Notes under the pieces: generated by a model
The model's database searches: none
Seen by the model: only the letters and a program-made list of their open reading frames with translations
Told to the model about the DNA's origin: nothing
NCBI GenBank assembly: GCA_965230045.1
Contig: OZ245940.1
Location: 1,922,001 to 1,986,000, forward strand
Source: G963662905 sp965230045
Lineage (GTDB): Bacteria; Bacteroidota; Bacteroidia; Bacteroidales; WRLA01
Reading direction: 5' to 3'
Length of the DNA: 64,000 nt
Part shown: positions 49,526-57,387 of the stretch, one piece after another
How the letters are laid out: each line of letters starts with the position of its first letter
Numbering within the stretch: the first letter of the stretch is position 1
Position numbers and translations under genes: made by a program

Positions 49526-50233
49526 TTATTTGTCTTCAATAAACTTGATAATCAGCTTTTTCTTTCGGATGCCCGATGATGTTGTATAATAACTTTGGTG
49601 ATATTCAAACGGGTTTCTTAGGTTTACAGAAATAGTGAAGGCTTGTACGCTGATGATGATTTTGAGGATAATAGTGATAAGAAATACGAGGCTGTTTCCA
49701 TGAAGAAAAAGGCTCAGTACAGGCATAAATCGGAAAATATCAAAAATACAGATCCATCCAAGACGGCTAAACCGCAATGGTTTGCTGAGCCTTAGGTAAA
49801 AACTGAAAAACAAATAAAGGAATGGGAAAAAGAAAGTGATTATGGTGCCGGAAATCAAACTGTAAACAGGAAGTCCGCTGGAATAGAGCAGTTTTATTGA
49901 TTCCCAATCCATCAGGCATAAACCGATAGAAAGTAACACCAGTATAATTCTCAACAGTATTGAGCTTTTCTTAAACCGTATTTTTGTTGCTGGCGCCGGG
50001 ATTTTTTTCAGGTAATGGGCAATTTCAATTACGGCTCTCCGGTGTGTTTGAAGGTTGATGCCCCATTGGGTCAAAATATTGTTAAAAACCTGGTTCACAC
50101 CATGCCCGGCAGAAATGTCCTTTCTGATGGATTTTTTGATTTTTTCCATTTCGCGGGATAGCAAACGCATGCTGTCTGTGTTGTATAAGTGATTAATCTG
50201 CTCGCACCAATAAATTGCAAAAATAGCTTTCAT
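49526..50233 (-). CDS. Membrane protein of unknown function
   Basis: A 235-residue protein I do not recognise. The first 80 residues are soluble and helical (EMEKIKKSIRKDISAGHGVNQVFNNILTQWGI), and about four membrane helices follow between residues 87 and 210 before a basic tail (IRKKKLIIKFIEDK). A Shine-Dalgarno-like GGAG lies 1-2 bases before the ATG at 50233. It is divergent from tsaD, with 91 bp between. No enzyme motif was seen. Confidence 0.75.
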   Translation of the reverse strand: MKAIFAIYWCEQINHLYNTDSMRLLSREMEKIKKSIRKDISAGHGVNQVFNNILTQWGINLQTHRRAVIEIAHYLKKIPAPATKIRFKKSSILLRIILVLLSIGLCLMDWESIKLLYSSGLPVYSLISGTIITFFFPFLYLFFSFYLRLSKPLRFSRLGWICIFDIFRFMPVLSLFLHGNSLVFLITIILKIIISVQAFTISVNLRNPFEYHQSYYTTSSGIRKKKLIIKFIEDK

Positions 50234-50300
50234 TCTCCAAAAAAGGAAATCTCTAATGGATTAGATTTGTTAAAAGTATTTAGCAAAAGGATGAATGGAG

Positions 50301-50308
50301 TATTTTTG
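50301..50308 (+). promoter_or_regulatory. -7 box of tsaD
   Basis: TATTTTTG, 16 bases before the tsaD ATG. The -33 region is not clear. Confidence 0.45.
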
Positions 50309-50324
50309 CGCAAAATTAGAATAA

Positions 50325-51341
50325 ATGCCTGTTTATATTTTAGGAATTGAATCATCCTGTGATGATACTTCAGCTGCGGTTTTGAAAGATAATGTGGTTT
50401 TGTCGAATGTAATTGCCAGTCAAAATGTGCATCGTGAATTTGGTGGTGTCGTGCCTGAGCTGGCCTCAAGGGCACATCAGCAAAATATTATCCCCGTAAT
50501 CCATAAAGCCATACAGGATGCAGGGATCAAAAAAGAAGATTTGAATGCTGTGGCTTTTACCCGTGGCCCGGGATTGCTTGGGTCTTTGCTGGTGGGCGTG
50601 AGCTTTGCAAAAAGTTTTGCTCTGGGTCTGGGAATCCCATTGGTAGAGGCCGATCATCTGCAATCGCATATTTTGGCGCATTTTATCGCCAACAAAAATA
50701 CGGATGGGAAACCCGAATTCCCCTTTTTGTGCCTTACCGTTTCAGGTGGGCATACGCAAATTGTGCTTGTCCGCGATTATTTTGATATGGAAATCCTCGG
50801 AAAAACTATTGATGACGCCGCCGGGGAAACATTTGATAAAGCTGCCAAAATCATGGGCTTGCCTTATCCCGGAGGGCCGGTAATTGATAAACTGGCCAAA
50901 GAAGGGAATCCTAATGCTTTCAATTTCCCCAAGCCAAAAATGCCGGACTACGATTATAGTTTTAGCGGCTTAAAAACTTCAATACTGTATTTCCTTCGTG
51001 ATAATCTGCGGAATGATCCGGATTTTATTGAAAAAAACAAAAATGATTTATCGGCATCGGTGCAGCGGACGATTATTGAAATTTTGATGGATAAACTCGA
51101 AAAGGCAGCGAAAGATACAGGGATAAAGCAAATTGCAATAGCCGGAGGGGTTTCTGCAAATTCCGGATTGCGATTGGCAATGGCAGAACGGAGCAAAAAA
51201 CTGGGATGGAAAACCTATCTTCCCGCTTTCCAGTTCAGTACCGATAATGCCGCTATGATCGCGATCAGCGGGTATTTTAAATACAGGAAAGGATTTTTTG
51301 CTGCACAGGATGCTGCACCTTATTCGCGGCAGCAGGGATAG
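50325..51341 (+). CDS. tsaD: tRNA N6-threonylcarbamoyladenosine synthase subunit TsaD
   Basis: A 338-residue protein of the Kae1/TsaD family. The N-terminal ILGIESSCDDTS motif, the metal ligands His111 and His115 (DHLQSHILAHF), the VSGGHTQ loop and the STDNAAMIA segment with the metal-binding Asp are all present. With TsaB and TsaE it transfers the threonylcarbamoyl group to A37 of tRNAs reading ANN codons. The length is standard. It is monocistronic with a bidirectional hairpin after it. It is sometimes mislabelled O-sialoglycoprotein endopeptidase. Confidence 0.96.
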   Translation: MPVYILGIESSCDDTSAAVLKDNVVLSNVIASQNVHREFGGVVPELASRAHQQNIIPVIHKAIQDAGIKKEDLNAVAFTRGPGLLGSLLVGVSFAKSFALGLGIPLVEADHLQSHILAHFIANKNTDGKPEFPFLCLTVSGGHTQIVLVRDYFDMEILGKTIDDAAGETFDKAAKIMGLPYPGGPVIDKLAKEGNPNAFNFPKPKMPDYDYSFSGLKTSILYFLRDNLRNDPDFIEKNKNDLSASVQRTIIEILMDKLEKAAKDTGIKQIAIAGGVSANSGLRLAMAERSKKLGWKTYLPAFQFSTDNAAMIAISGYFKYRKGFFAAQDAAPYSRQQG

Positions 51342-51345
51342 AAAT

Positions 51346-51394
51346 ATGTCCGGTTTATCAGGATGAGAATATTCTTCATGGGTTAACCGGACAT
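51346..51394. terminator. Bidirectional hairpin between tsaD and the Cys-rich lipoprotein gene
   Basis: ATGTCCGGTT (51346-51355) pairs exactly with 51385-51394. The enclosed part holds a further near-palindrome around GAATATTC. It can serve both convergent genes. Confidence 0.7.
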
Positions 51395-51405
51395 GTTTAT
51401 TGCCT

Positions 51406-52059
51406 TTAATCCTCAATAGCCATTTTGCAATTGTCTCCCGCACAACCACATGATATTTTTTGGGTTATTGGGTTATACACTTCTACACATTCTTTGTTTG
51501 AATCATCGCAACTCCCATGGCAGTCAACTAATAAAGTTGATGGAGGTTGTTGAGCTTTTGAGTCCCCATCCTGGTATTTAACTACGAAAACCAAGCTGTA
51601 TTCATACGAAAAATCATCATTGATAATATAAAATATCCTGACTAATTCGGAGTCTTCATAAAAAGAGTGGCTGAACTCAGTGATTCCGTAAGATTCAGTT
51701 TTATGCGTTTTTTTGATATAGTCCAGAAAATGCTGCATCATTTTGGGCATATCAGCTTTCGTAATGGTGTTTTTGTCCGTGTTTGATTTGTCGATCTTCA
51801 TTTTACAGGGCTCGCATACACAGTGTATTTTGCCGGTATTGCCATTTACTACTGCATAGCACTGTGATCCGTCTTCACAATTTCCTGTACATGTAATGCT
51901 TATTGTTCCGGGAGGTTCCGGTAGGCTTTCCTTTAATTCTGTATTCGCTTTTTGAGATTTATTGCCTTCCTGTTCCCTTGAACAGCTATAGGCAATGAAT
52001 AGCAAAGCTGATAACAGTATGAAGGATATACTGCTGATTGTTAAATTTGTTTTTTTCAT
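51406..52059 (-). CDS. Lipoprotein with duplicated six-cysteine motif
   Basis: A 217-residue lipoprotein I do not recognise (start at 52059, MKKTNLTISS; an ATG at 52131 would add 24 residues before the signal). The lipobox is AYSC. Two similar motifs of about 30 residues occur before and after a central region: CTGNCEDGSQCYAVV...GKIHCVCEPCKM near residues 57-87, and CHGSCDDSNKECVEV...QKISCGCAGDNCKM at the end. Both follow C-x3-C-x5-6-C-x12-13-C-x-C-x2-4-C-K-M. The pattern suggests disulfide-bonded knots or metal binding. The middle 90 residues look like a small alpha/beta domain. Confidence 0.8.
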   Translation of the reverse strand: MKKTNLTISSISFILLSALLFIAYSCSREQEGNKSQKANTELKESLPEPPGTISITCTGNCEDGSQCYAVVNGNTGKIHCVCEPCKMKIDKSNTDKNTITKADMPKMMQHFLDYIKKTHKTESYGITEFSHSFYEDSELVRIFYIINDDFSYEYSLVFVVKYQDGDSKAQQPPSTLLVDCHGSCDDSNKECVEVYNPITQKISCGCAGDNCKMAIED

Positions 52060-52130
52060 GTTTGAAAAGGTTTTAATTATGTTGGTTGGTGTTCTTATTT
52101 CCGGAAATGAATCAAACACTATATTAACCA

Positions 52131-52138
52131 CAAATATA
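52131..52138 (-). promoter_or_regulatory. -7 box of the Cys-rich lipoprotein gene
   Basis: TATATTTG on the minus strand, about 72 bases upstream of the start at 52059 and at the edge of the longer candidate start. It favours the shorter protein. No -33 box was seen. Confidence 0.4.
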
Positions 52139-52240
52139 TAACAATATTGTTGATTATTTTGATATTTTTTTTATTGTTTATGTTGTTGTAAATCAATTTA
52201 TTAAATTTTTTATCTTGTCCTAATTGTAGCTAAATTGATG

Positions 52241-52419
52241 TACTTAGAGCTTGTCCACAGAGTCGAGAGTTTGCTCTATAAAGTCGGGTTTCTGATTCAG
52301 AATGTTCGAGGTCGAGGCATTCGCAGGGCTGAAAACAAGGAGTTTACCTTAGTAAATGACTTGGTTTCAGAACAAGAATAACGCTGAGATCGGACATTAT
52401 GGACAGAAACTACTTAGAG
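52241..52419. mobile_element. MITE candidate with 9-bp target duplication
   Basis: The 9-base direct repeat TACTTAGAG occurs at 52241-52249 and 52411-52419 and flanks a 161-bp segment. The ends of that segment are imperfect inverted repeats: TTGTCCACAGAGTCGAGAG at the left, CTGTCCATAATGTCCGATC when the right end is read inward. No coding frame is present inside. It lies in the 528-bp gap between the Cys-rich lipoprotein and patB; in the rest of the gap only the promoters are seen. Confidence 0.55.
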
Positions 52420-52633
52420 TAAGTTATTGGCAGTTTGATAGTTTGCCTATTGTCAATTAAACTGAAAAAATGAATTGATAACAGATTTATGGAATTTTTG
52501 ATATTGGTTATTGCGTGATATATTGATGAGCTTTTTTCTGAACATTATTATTTGTTCTTCCGGAAACCAGGCTTTGAAATTTAAGCGGGAAAAATCCCAA
52601 CTCAAGAATTACATCACTGCTCTCTTATAAATA

Positions 52634-52641
52634 CTATTTTT
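52634..52641 (+). promoter_or_regulatory. -7 box of the patB-thyA-folA operon
   Basis: TATTTTTG, 18 bases before the patB ATG at 52660. The -33 region is not clear. Confidence 0.45.
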
Positions 52642-52659
52642 GTAGCACAAAACATAGCT

Positions 52660-53838
52660 ATGACTTACTCTTTTGATGATTGTCCTTCCCGAAAGGGCTC
52701 AGCTTCCGTGAAATACGATTTGCGGCAGATGTTTTTTAATACCGATGATGTGATCCCGCTTTGGGTTGCCGATATGGATTTCCGCACGCCTGCTTTTATC
52801 ATGGACGCAGTGCGCAAACGCGCAGAACATGAAATTCTGGGCTATTCCATTCGCCCTCAGTCTTTTTTTGATGCAATCATCAATTGGAATCAAAAGCGCC
52901 ATCAATGGAAAGTGGAGAACGAAACCATCCTTTTTAGCCCGGGTATCGTTCCGGCCCTGAATATGGCTGTTGAGGCTTATACAGAAAAAGGCGATGCGGT
53001 TTTGGTGCAGCCTCCGGTTTATTTTCCGTTTTTCAATGCGGTGAAAGATTTTGAACGCCTATTGATCGAAAATCCACTAAGGCTGTCCAATGGTCGTTTG
53101 AATATTGATTTTGAGGATTTTGAGCAAAAGATCGTCGATAATAATGTGAAAATGTTCCTGCTTTCCAATCCGCATAATCCGGGAGGAACAGTATGGACAG
53201 AAGAAGAGCTGCAAAGGATGGGCGAAATATGCTTGAAACACAGTGTGTTGGTGCTTTCGGACGAAATACATGCCGATTTGATTTTTGAAGGGCATAAACA
53301 TACGCCATTGGCTTCCGTTTCTGAAAAAATTGCAGCCAATACCATCACGGCAATGGCGCCATCAAAAACATTTAATATTGCCGGCCTGGCAACATCTTAC
53401 ATGATTATTTCCAATCCTGATCTGAGGGGAAAGTTTGAGAAAACCATTAATCGCTGGCATGTGGGAAATGGGAATATTTTTGGGAATGTAGCCCTGGAAG
53501 CTGCCTATAATTATGGCGAAGAATGGCTGGAGGAGTTAATGGCATATCTGAAGGGAAACATCACCTACGTTCATAATTTTATTGCTGAACATTTGCCCCG
53601 GATTAAAGTTGTATTCCCTGAAGCTACTTATCTTGTGTGGCTCGATTGCCGTGGCCTGAAGCTTGGAGATGATCAGTTGCGTGACTTTTTTATTCAGGAA
53701 GCCGGATTAGGATTGAATGAAGGCAGAAGCTTTGGGACAGGAGGGAGCGGCTTTATGCGCCTGAACATTGCGGCACCAAAATCCCTTATTGAAAAAGCAA
53801 TGGGACAATTAAAAACAGCTTACGACAAAAGATTTTAA
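52660..53838 (+). CDS. patB: PatB/MalY-type cystathionine beta-lyase (C-S lyase)
   Basis: A 392-residue fold-type I PLP enzyme. The start (KYDLRQMFFNTDDVIPLWVADMDFRTP) is that of the PatB/MalY subfamily. SNPHNPGG, Asp201 (LSDEIHADL) and the PLP lysine Lys236 (APSKTFNIAGL) are present. It cleaves C-S bonds of cystathionine or cysteine conjugates and is often annotated as putative C-S lyase or aminotransferase. It begins the operon with thyA (2-bp gap), folA and a lipoprotein. The link to folate genes may be via methionine and one-carbon metabolism (inference). Confidence 0.92.
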   Translation: MTYSFDDCPSRKGSASVKYDLRQMFFNTDDVIPLWVADMDFRTPAFIMDAVRKRAEHEILGYSIRPQSFFDAIINWNQKRHQWKVENETILFSPGIVPALNMAVEAYTEKGDAVLVQPPVYFPFFNAVKDFERLLIENPLRLSNGRLNIDFEDFEQKIVDNNVKMFLLSNPHNPGGTVWTEEELQRMGEICLKHSVLVLSDEIHADLIFEGHKHTPLASVSEKIAANTITAMAPSKTFNIAGLATSYMIISNPDLRGKFEKTINRWHVGNGNIFGNVALEAAYNYGEEWLEELMAYLKGNITYVHNFIAEHLPRIKVVFPEATYLVWLDCRGLKLGDDQLRDFFIQEAGLGLNEGRSFGTGGSGFMRLNIAAPKSLIEKAMGQLKTAYDKRF

Positions 53839-53840
53839 AT

Positions 53841-54632
53841 ATGAAGCAATATCTGAATCTGCTCGACCATATCCTGAGTACAGGACAGAAAAAAGAAGAC
53901 CGCACTGGAACAGGAACTGTCAGCGTATTTGGTTATCAGATGCGTTTTGATTTGTCCGAAGGTTTTCCTTTGCTCACTACAAAAAAGCTGCATTTGAAAT
54001 CAATTATCCATGAACTTTTGTGGTTTTTGAGCGGTGATACCAATGTATGCTATCTTCAGGAAAATGGGGTGCGCATATGGAATGAATGGGCCGATGAAAA
54101 GGGCAATCTGGGTCCGATTTACGGCTATCAATGGCGTAGCTGGCCGGCTCCCGGTGGCCGACATATCGACCAGATCAGTCAGGTAATTGAATCGATTAAA
54201 AACAATCCGGATTCCCGCAGGCATATTGTAAGTGCCTGGAATGTAGGTGAATTGGAGAATATGGCCTTGCCGCCCTGTCATATATTGTTTCAGTTTTATG
54301 TTGCCGGTGGAAAATTGTCCTGTCAGCTCTATCAGCGCAGTGCGGATGTTTTTCTGGGCGTTCCTTTTAATATTGCTTCCTATGCCATACTTTTGAAAAT
54401 GATGGCCCAGGTTACGGGCTTGCAGGAAGGCGAATTTGTGCACACCCTTGGTGATGCGCATATCTATCTAAACCATATTGAACAGGCAAAAACCCAGCTC
54501 AAACGGAAGCCTTTTGCCCTGCCGGAAATGATAATCCAACCGCATAATTCCATCTTTGATTATACCTTTGATGATTTTTATTTGGAAAACTATGAAGCCC
54601 ATCCTCATATCAAAGGAAAAATTAGCATATAA
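53841..54632 (+). CDS. thyA: Thymidylate synthase ThyA
   Basis: A 263-residue enzyme, almost the length of E. coli ThyA (264). The catalytic nucleophile is Cys146 in ALPPCH; Arg21 in the DRTGTGT phosphate loop, Arg125-Arg126 (SRRH), and the QRSADVFLGVPFNIASY segment for dUMP binding are present. It makes dTMP from dUMP with methylenetetrahydrofolate and releases dihydrofolate, which FolA next door reduces. It starts 2 bp after patB. Confidence 0.97.
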   Translation: MKQYLNLLDHILSTGQKKEDRTGTGTVSVFGYQMRFDLSEGFPLLTTKKLHLKSIIHELLWFLSGDTNVCYLQENGVRIWNEWADEKGNLGPIYGYQWRSWPAPGGRHIDQISQVIESIKNNPDSRRHIVSAWNVGELENMALPPCHILFQFYVAGGKLSCQLYQRSADVFLGVPFNIASYAILLKMMAQVTGLQEGEFVHTLGDAHIYLNHIEQAKTQLKRKPFALPEMIIQPHNSIFDYTFDDFYLENYEAHPHIKGKISI

Positions 54633-54661
54633 TTAATTCACCCTAAGTTCGTTAATCAATA

Positions 54662-55156
54662 ATGAGTTTATCCGTAATCGTAGCAGTTTCATCTAATGGT
54701 ATTATTGGCAATAATGGCGATATGCCATGGCACATCAGTGAAGACCTGAAGCGTTTTAAAAAGCTGACATTAGGCTCAAAAATCATTATGGGACGCAAAA
54801 CCTGGGAATCGCTTCCCTTTCGCCCTTTAAAGAAACGGGAAAATATTGTGATCAGCCGAAATCTTGATTATCAGGCAGACGGAGCTATGCTGGTACGATC
54901 GCTTGATGAAGCACTGCAAACCTTAAATCCGGATGAAGAAGCTTTTGTTATTGGCGGCGGGCAAATTTATGATCAGGCAATCGGTTTCGCTGATAAGTTG
55001 TATATCACGGAGATCCATGCAAGTTTTGAGGGTGATACAAAGTTCCCGGAAATAAAGCAGGAGGAATGGACGGAATTTGAGCGCATAGAAAATTTTGATA
55101 TTGAGGAACAAATTCATTATTCCTTCGTATCATATCATCGAAAAATAAAAAATTGA
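54662..55156 (+). CDS. folA: Dihydrofolate reductase FolA
   Basis: A 164-residue enzyme. The start SLSVIVAVSSNGIIGNNGDMPWHI matches DHFR, with acidic residue Glu27 or Asp28 in WHISEDLKRFK at the catalytic position. The MGRKTWESLP and VIGGGQIYDQA motifs bind NADPH. It regenerates tetrahydrofolate for ThyA, directly upstream. Its stop codon overlaps the TTG start of the lipoprotein gene, so translation may be coupled. Confidence 0.96.
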   Translation: MSLSVIVAVSSNGIIGNNGDMPWHISEDLKRFKKLTLGSKIIMGRKTWESLPFRPLKKRENIVISRNLDYQADGAMLVRSLDEALQTLNPDEEAFVIGGGQIYDQAIGFADKLYITEIHASFEGDTKFPEIKQEEWTEFERIENFDIEEQIHYSFVSYHRKIKN

Positions 55157-56040
55157 AAAAAGGGTTAAGCTATATATTAATTGTGCTCTTCCTGATTGCA
55201 GGAACAGTGAGCTGTATTGATGAAGACACCGGTTTAAATGATATTGATATCAATCAGCATGCTGTGGATAGCTATCTTCTGGCGCAGGCAGTTTATGATG
55301 ATTTTATCCGTGTTGTGGCATTGTGCTATGTGAGCCGGCCTTTAAACCAGCAAGGCGAAGCTTTGATCGATTCCGCTCGGGCATTCAAAATGGAAAATGG
55401 CGTAATTATGATCGATTATGGCGATAACTATATTTATGGTTCCGATAGTCGTTTGAAAAAAGGACACTTTACTCTGGAGTTTTTTGGGGGGAGTTTTTTT
55501 AGTCCGGGCTCCGGCGCGTATATTAATCTAGAAGATTTTTATATCTCCCAAAACCGAAAAGTAAAAGGCCGGATTACACTTACATGTCTTGATAGCGCTG
55601 CTTCTGCTTATCCTGTCTATTCGTACGAGCTGCGTAATGGAATTCTTGATTATCAGAAAGATGGTAAATATGAAATTGCTTATGCGACGGATTATATTTT
55701 TTATTGGAAAAATATTGAGCGAAGCCCGGAGGATTTAAGCGATGACAGTTTATTAATTGTAGGAAAATCCAATGGACGTTCCTTTCAGTTCGACCGTTTT
55801 TTTAATACAATTCGTGATACATTGGTAAAACCATTTGCCTGTAGATGGATCAATTCCGGGCATGTATTTATGAGCATGCCGGATTTGGACATCAGTTCTG
55901 TTTATTTAAATTACAGCTATTCCTCGTCCGGTGACACCTCCGCTTCCCGTTGTGATCCTTCAATTTGGTATAGCGTAAACGGGATGAATAGCAGTGGAGA
56001 GTCTCTTGATACCACAGGGAGAAGATCAATTCCTTATTAA
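55153..56040 (+). CDS. Lipoprotein of unknown function, TTG start coupled to folA
   Basis: A 295-residue protein with lipoprotein signal (MKKGLSYILIVLFLIAGTVSC). The first codon is TTG at 55153, which overlaps the folA stop in the sequence TTGA; no ATG can serve because the signal peptide needs the KKG start. The mature part is beta-rich (LKKGHFTLEFFGGSFF, KVKGRITLTCLDSAAS) with many Tyr and Ser residues. No known domain was recognised. It should sit in the outer membrane or periplasm. It converges with the following minus-strand gene, 8 bp away. Confidence 0.8.
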   Translation: MKKGLSYILIVLFLIAGTVSCIDEDTGLNDIDINQHAVDSYLLAQAVYDDFIRVVALCYVSRPLNQQGEALIDSARAFKMENGVIMIDYGDNYIYGSDSRLKKGHFTLEFFGGSFFSPGSGAYINLEDFYISQNRKVKGRITLTCLDSAASAYPVYSYELRNGILDYQKDGKYEIAYATDYIFYWKNIERSPEDLSDDSLLIVGKSNGRSFQFDRFFNTIRDTLVKPFACRWINSGHVFMSMPDLDISSVYLNYSYSSSGDTSASRCDPSIWYSVNGMNSSGESLDTTGRRSIPY

Positions 56041-56048
56041 TTCGTTTT

Positions 56049-57314
56049 TTACGTTTTTTGTTTTTTCTTCTTGGCAGCAGGGAAGAGGATGTTGTTCAGT
56101 ATCAGGCGGTATCCCGGTGAATTGGGATGCAGGTTTAAGTCTGTGGGTGGATCGCCAACAAAATGCCTGTAATCTTCCGGGTCGTGGCCGCCATAAAAAG
56201 TCCAGGTGCCTTTGCCGTATTCACCGTGTATATATCGGACTTCGTCGAGGTTTTTAGTTTCGCCCATAATCAATACATTAGGCTTTAAGTACTTTCTTTT
56301 GAAGGCTGTTGATTGCCCCATAAAGCCGTTTAAAACAGTTTCATGGTTTTGGCACAACATTGTGGGCACAGGATCCCATTTTGCCGAAAACTCGAAAAGT
56401 GTAAAAAGGTCGTCTTTTTGGTTGATCCTCCTTTTCATTACATCAATATCAATGGAACTGACTTCGTACTCATAAGGATTTTGGTTTATACTGAAATTCC
56501 TGAAAGCCAGGCATTGACTGTAATCCAGTTTTTGCTGAGCGTTCGGATCAGGCGGGTCACCATCAAACATTACATCGCAAATATCCACTCCATCGGCAGC
56601 TAGGGCTACATCAAAACTGTCCGGTGCAGAGCACATTGCAAAAAGATAACCTCCGCCCAAAACAAAATCGCGGATATTTTTTACCACAGCCAGCTTTAAT
56701 TGGCTTACTTTGTTAAAGCCAAGCTCAAGGGCTGTTTTTTCTGCTTCCTTTTGATTTTCAATATACCAGGATGCATTTCGGTAGCGTGCCCAGAATTTGC
56801 CATATTGCCCGGTAAAATCCTCGTGGTGTAGGTGCAGCCAGTCGTAAGTTGGTAAAACTCCTTCCATAACATCCTGATCATAAATAACATCGTAGGGTAT
56901 TTCGGCATAGGTCATGGCCAAAGTTACGGCATCGTCCCAGGGCTGCTTGTTTTTTGGGGAATAAACTGCAACCTTTGGCGCTTTATGAAGTTTAACAGCA
57001 TCCATATTAGATTGCGGATCAGATATTTCCTGCAATATTGCCGTGGATTGGCTGTTGGCAATAACCGTATAGCTGACCCCGCGGATGAGGCATTCGTCCT
57101 CGATGGCTTCGTGAAATTTGCACATAAAACTGCCACCACGATAATTGAGTAGCCAGTCCACTTCAACATCTTGCTGCAAAATCCAGTAAGCTATGCCATA
57201 AGCTTTTAAATGATTCTTCTGGCTTCGGTCCATGGGTATAAGCAAATAGGCCGCATGGATTTGCTGAATGGAGAAGAAAATAACGAAAAGAAATATTATT
57301 CTGATAAATTTCAT
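56049..57314 (-). CDS. Exported protein of the family often labelled asparagine synthetase B
   Basis: A 421-residue protein with a signal peptide (about residues 1-21, ending QQIHA; start chosen at 57314, MKFIRIIFLF, since an ATG 66 bases upstream adds a non-signal stretch). It has segments I recall from a well conserved Bacteroidota family: YLLIPMDRSQKNHLKAYG, VDWLLNYRGGSF, YDWLHLHHEDFTGQYGKF, GGGYLFAMCSAPDSFD and DPPTDLNLHPNSPGYRLILNN. Databases often call it asparagine synthetase B, but the AsnB N-terminal Cys2 and the ATP-pyrophosphatase motif SGGxDS are absent and the protein is exported. The GGG...CSAPDSFD part recalls class I amidotransferase-like folds. The true function is unknown. 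Confidence 0.8.
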   Translation of the reverse strand: MKFIRIIFLFVIFFSIQQIHAAYLLIPMDRSQKNHLKAYGIAYWILQQDVEVDWLLNYRGGSFMCKFHEAIEDECLIRGVSYTVIANSQSTAILQEISDPQSNMDAVKLHKAPKVAVYSPKNKQPWDDAVTLAMTYAEIPYDVIYDQDVMEGVLPTYDWLHLHHEDFTGQYGKFWARYRNASWYIENQKEAEKTALELGFNKVSQLKLAVVKNIRDFVLGGGYLFAMCSAPDSFDVALAADGVDICDVMFDGDPPDPNAQQKLDYSQCLAFRNFSINQNPYEYEVSSIDIDVMKRRINQKDDLFTLFEFSAKWDPVPTMLCQNHETVLNGFMGQSTAFKRKYLKPNVLIMGETKNLDEVRYIHGEYGKGTWTFYGGHDPEDYRHFVGDPPTDLNLHPNSPGYRLILNNILFPAAKKKKQKT

Positions 57315-57387
57315 ATAATGCTGTTTACAAAAAGAACGGTAAATCGGGCAAATTGTTTTGATTCTTCTGCAAGGAAACAATCAGGCT

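Noticed and set aside
50230..50475. 81-codon minus-strand frame overlapping the tsaD start
   Set aside because: Antisense to the conserved tsaD N-terminus and its promoter; no homology recognised.
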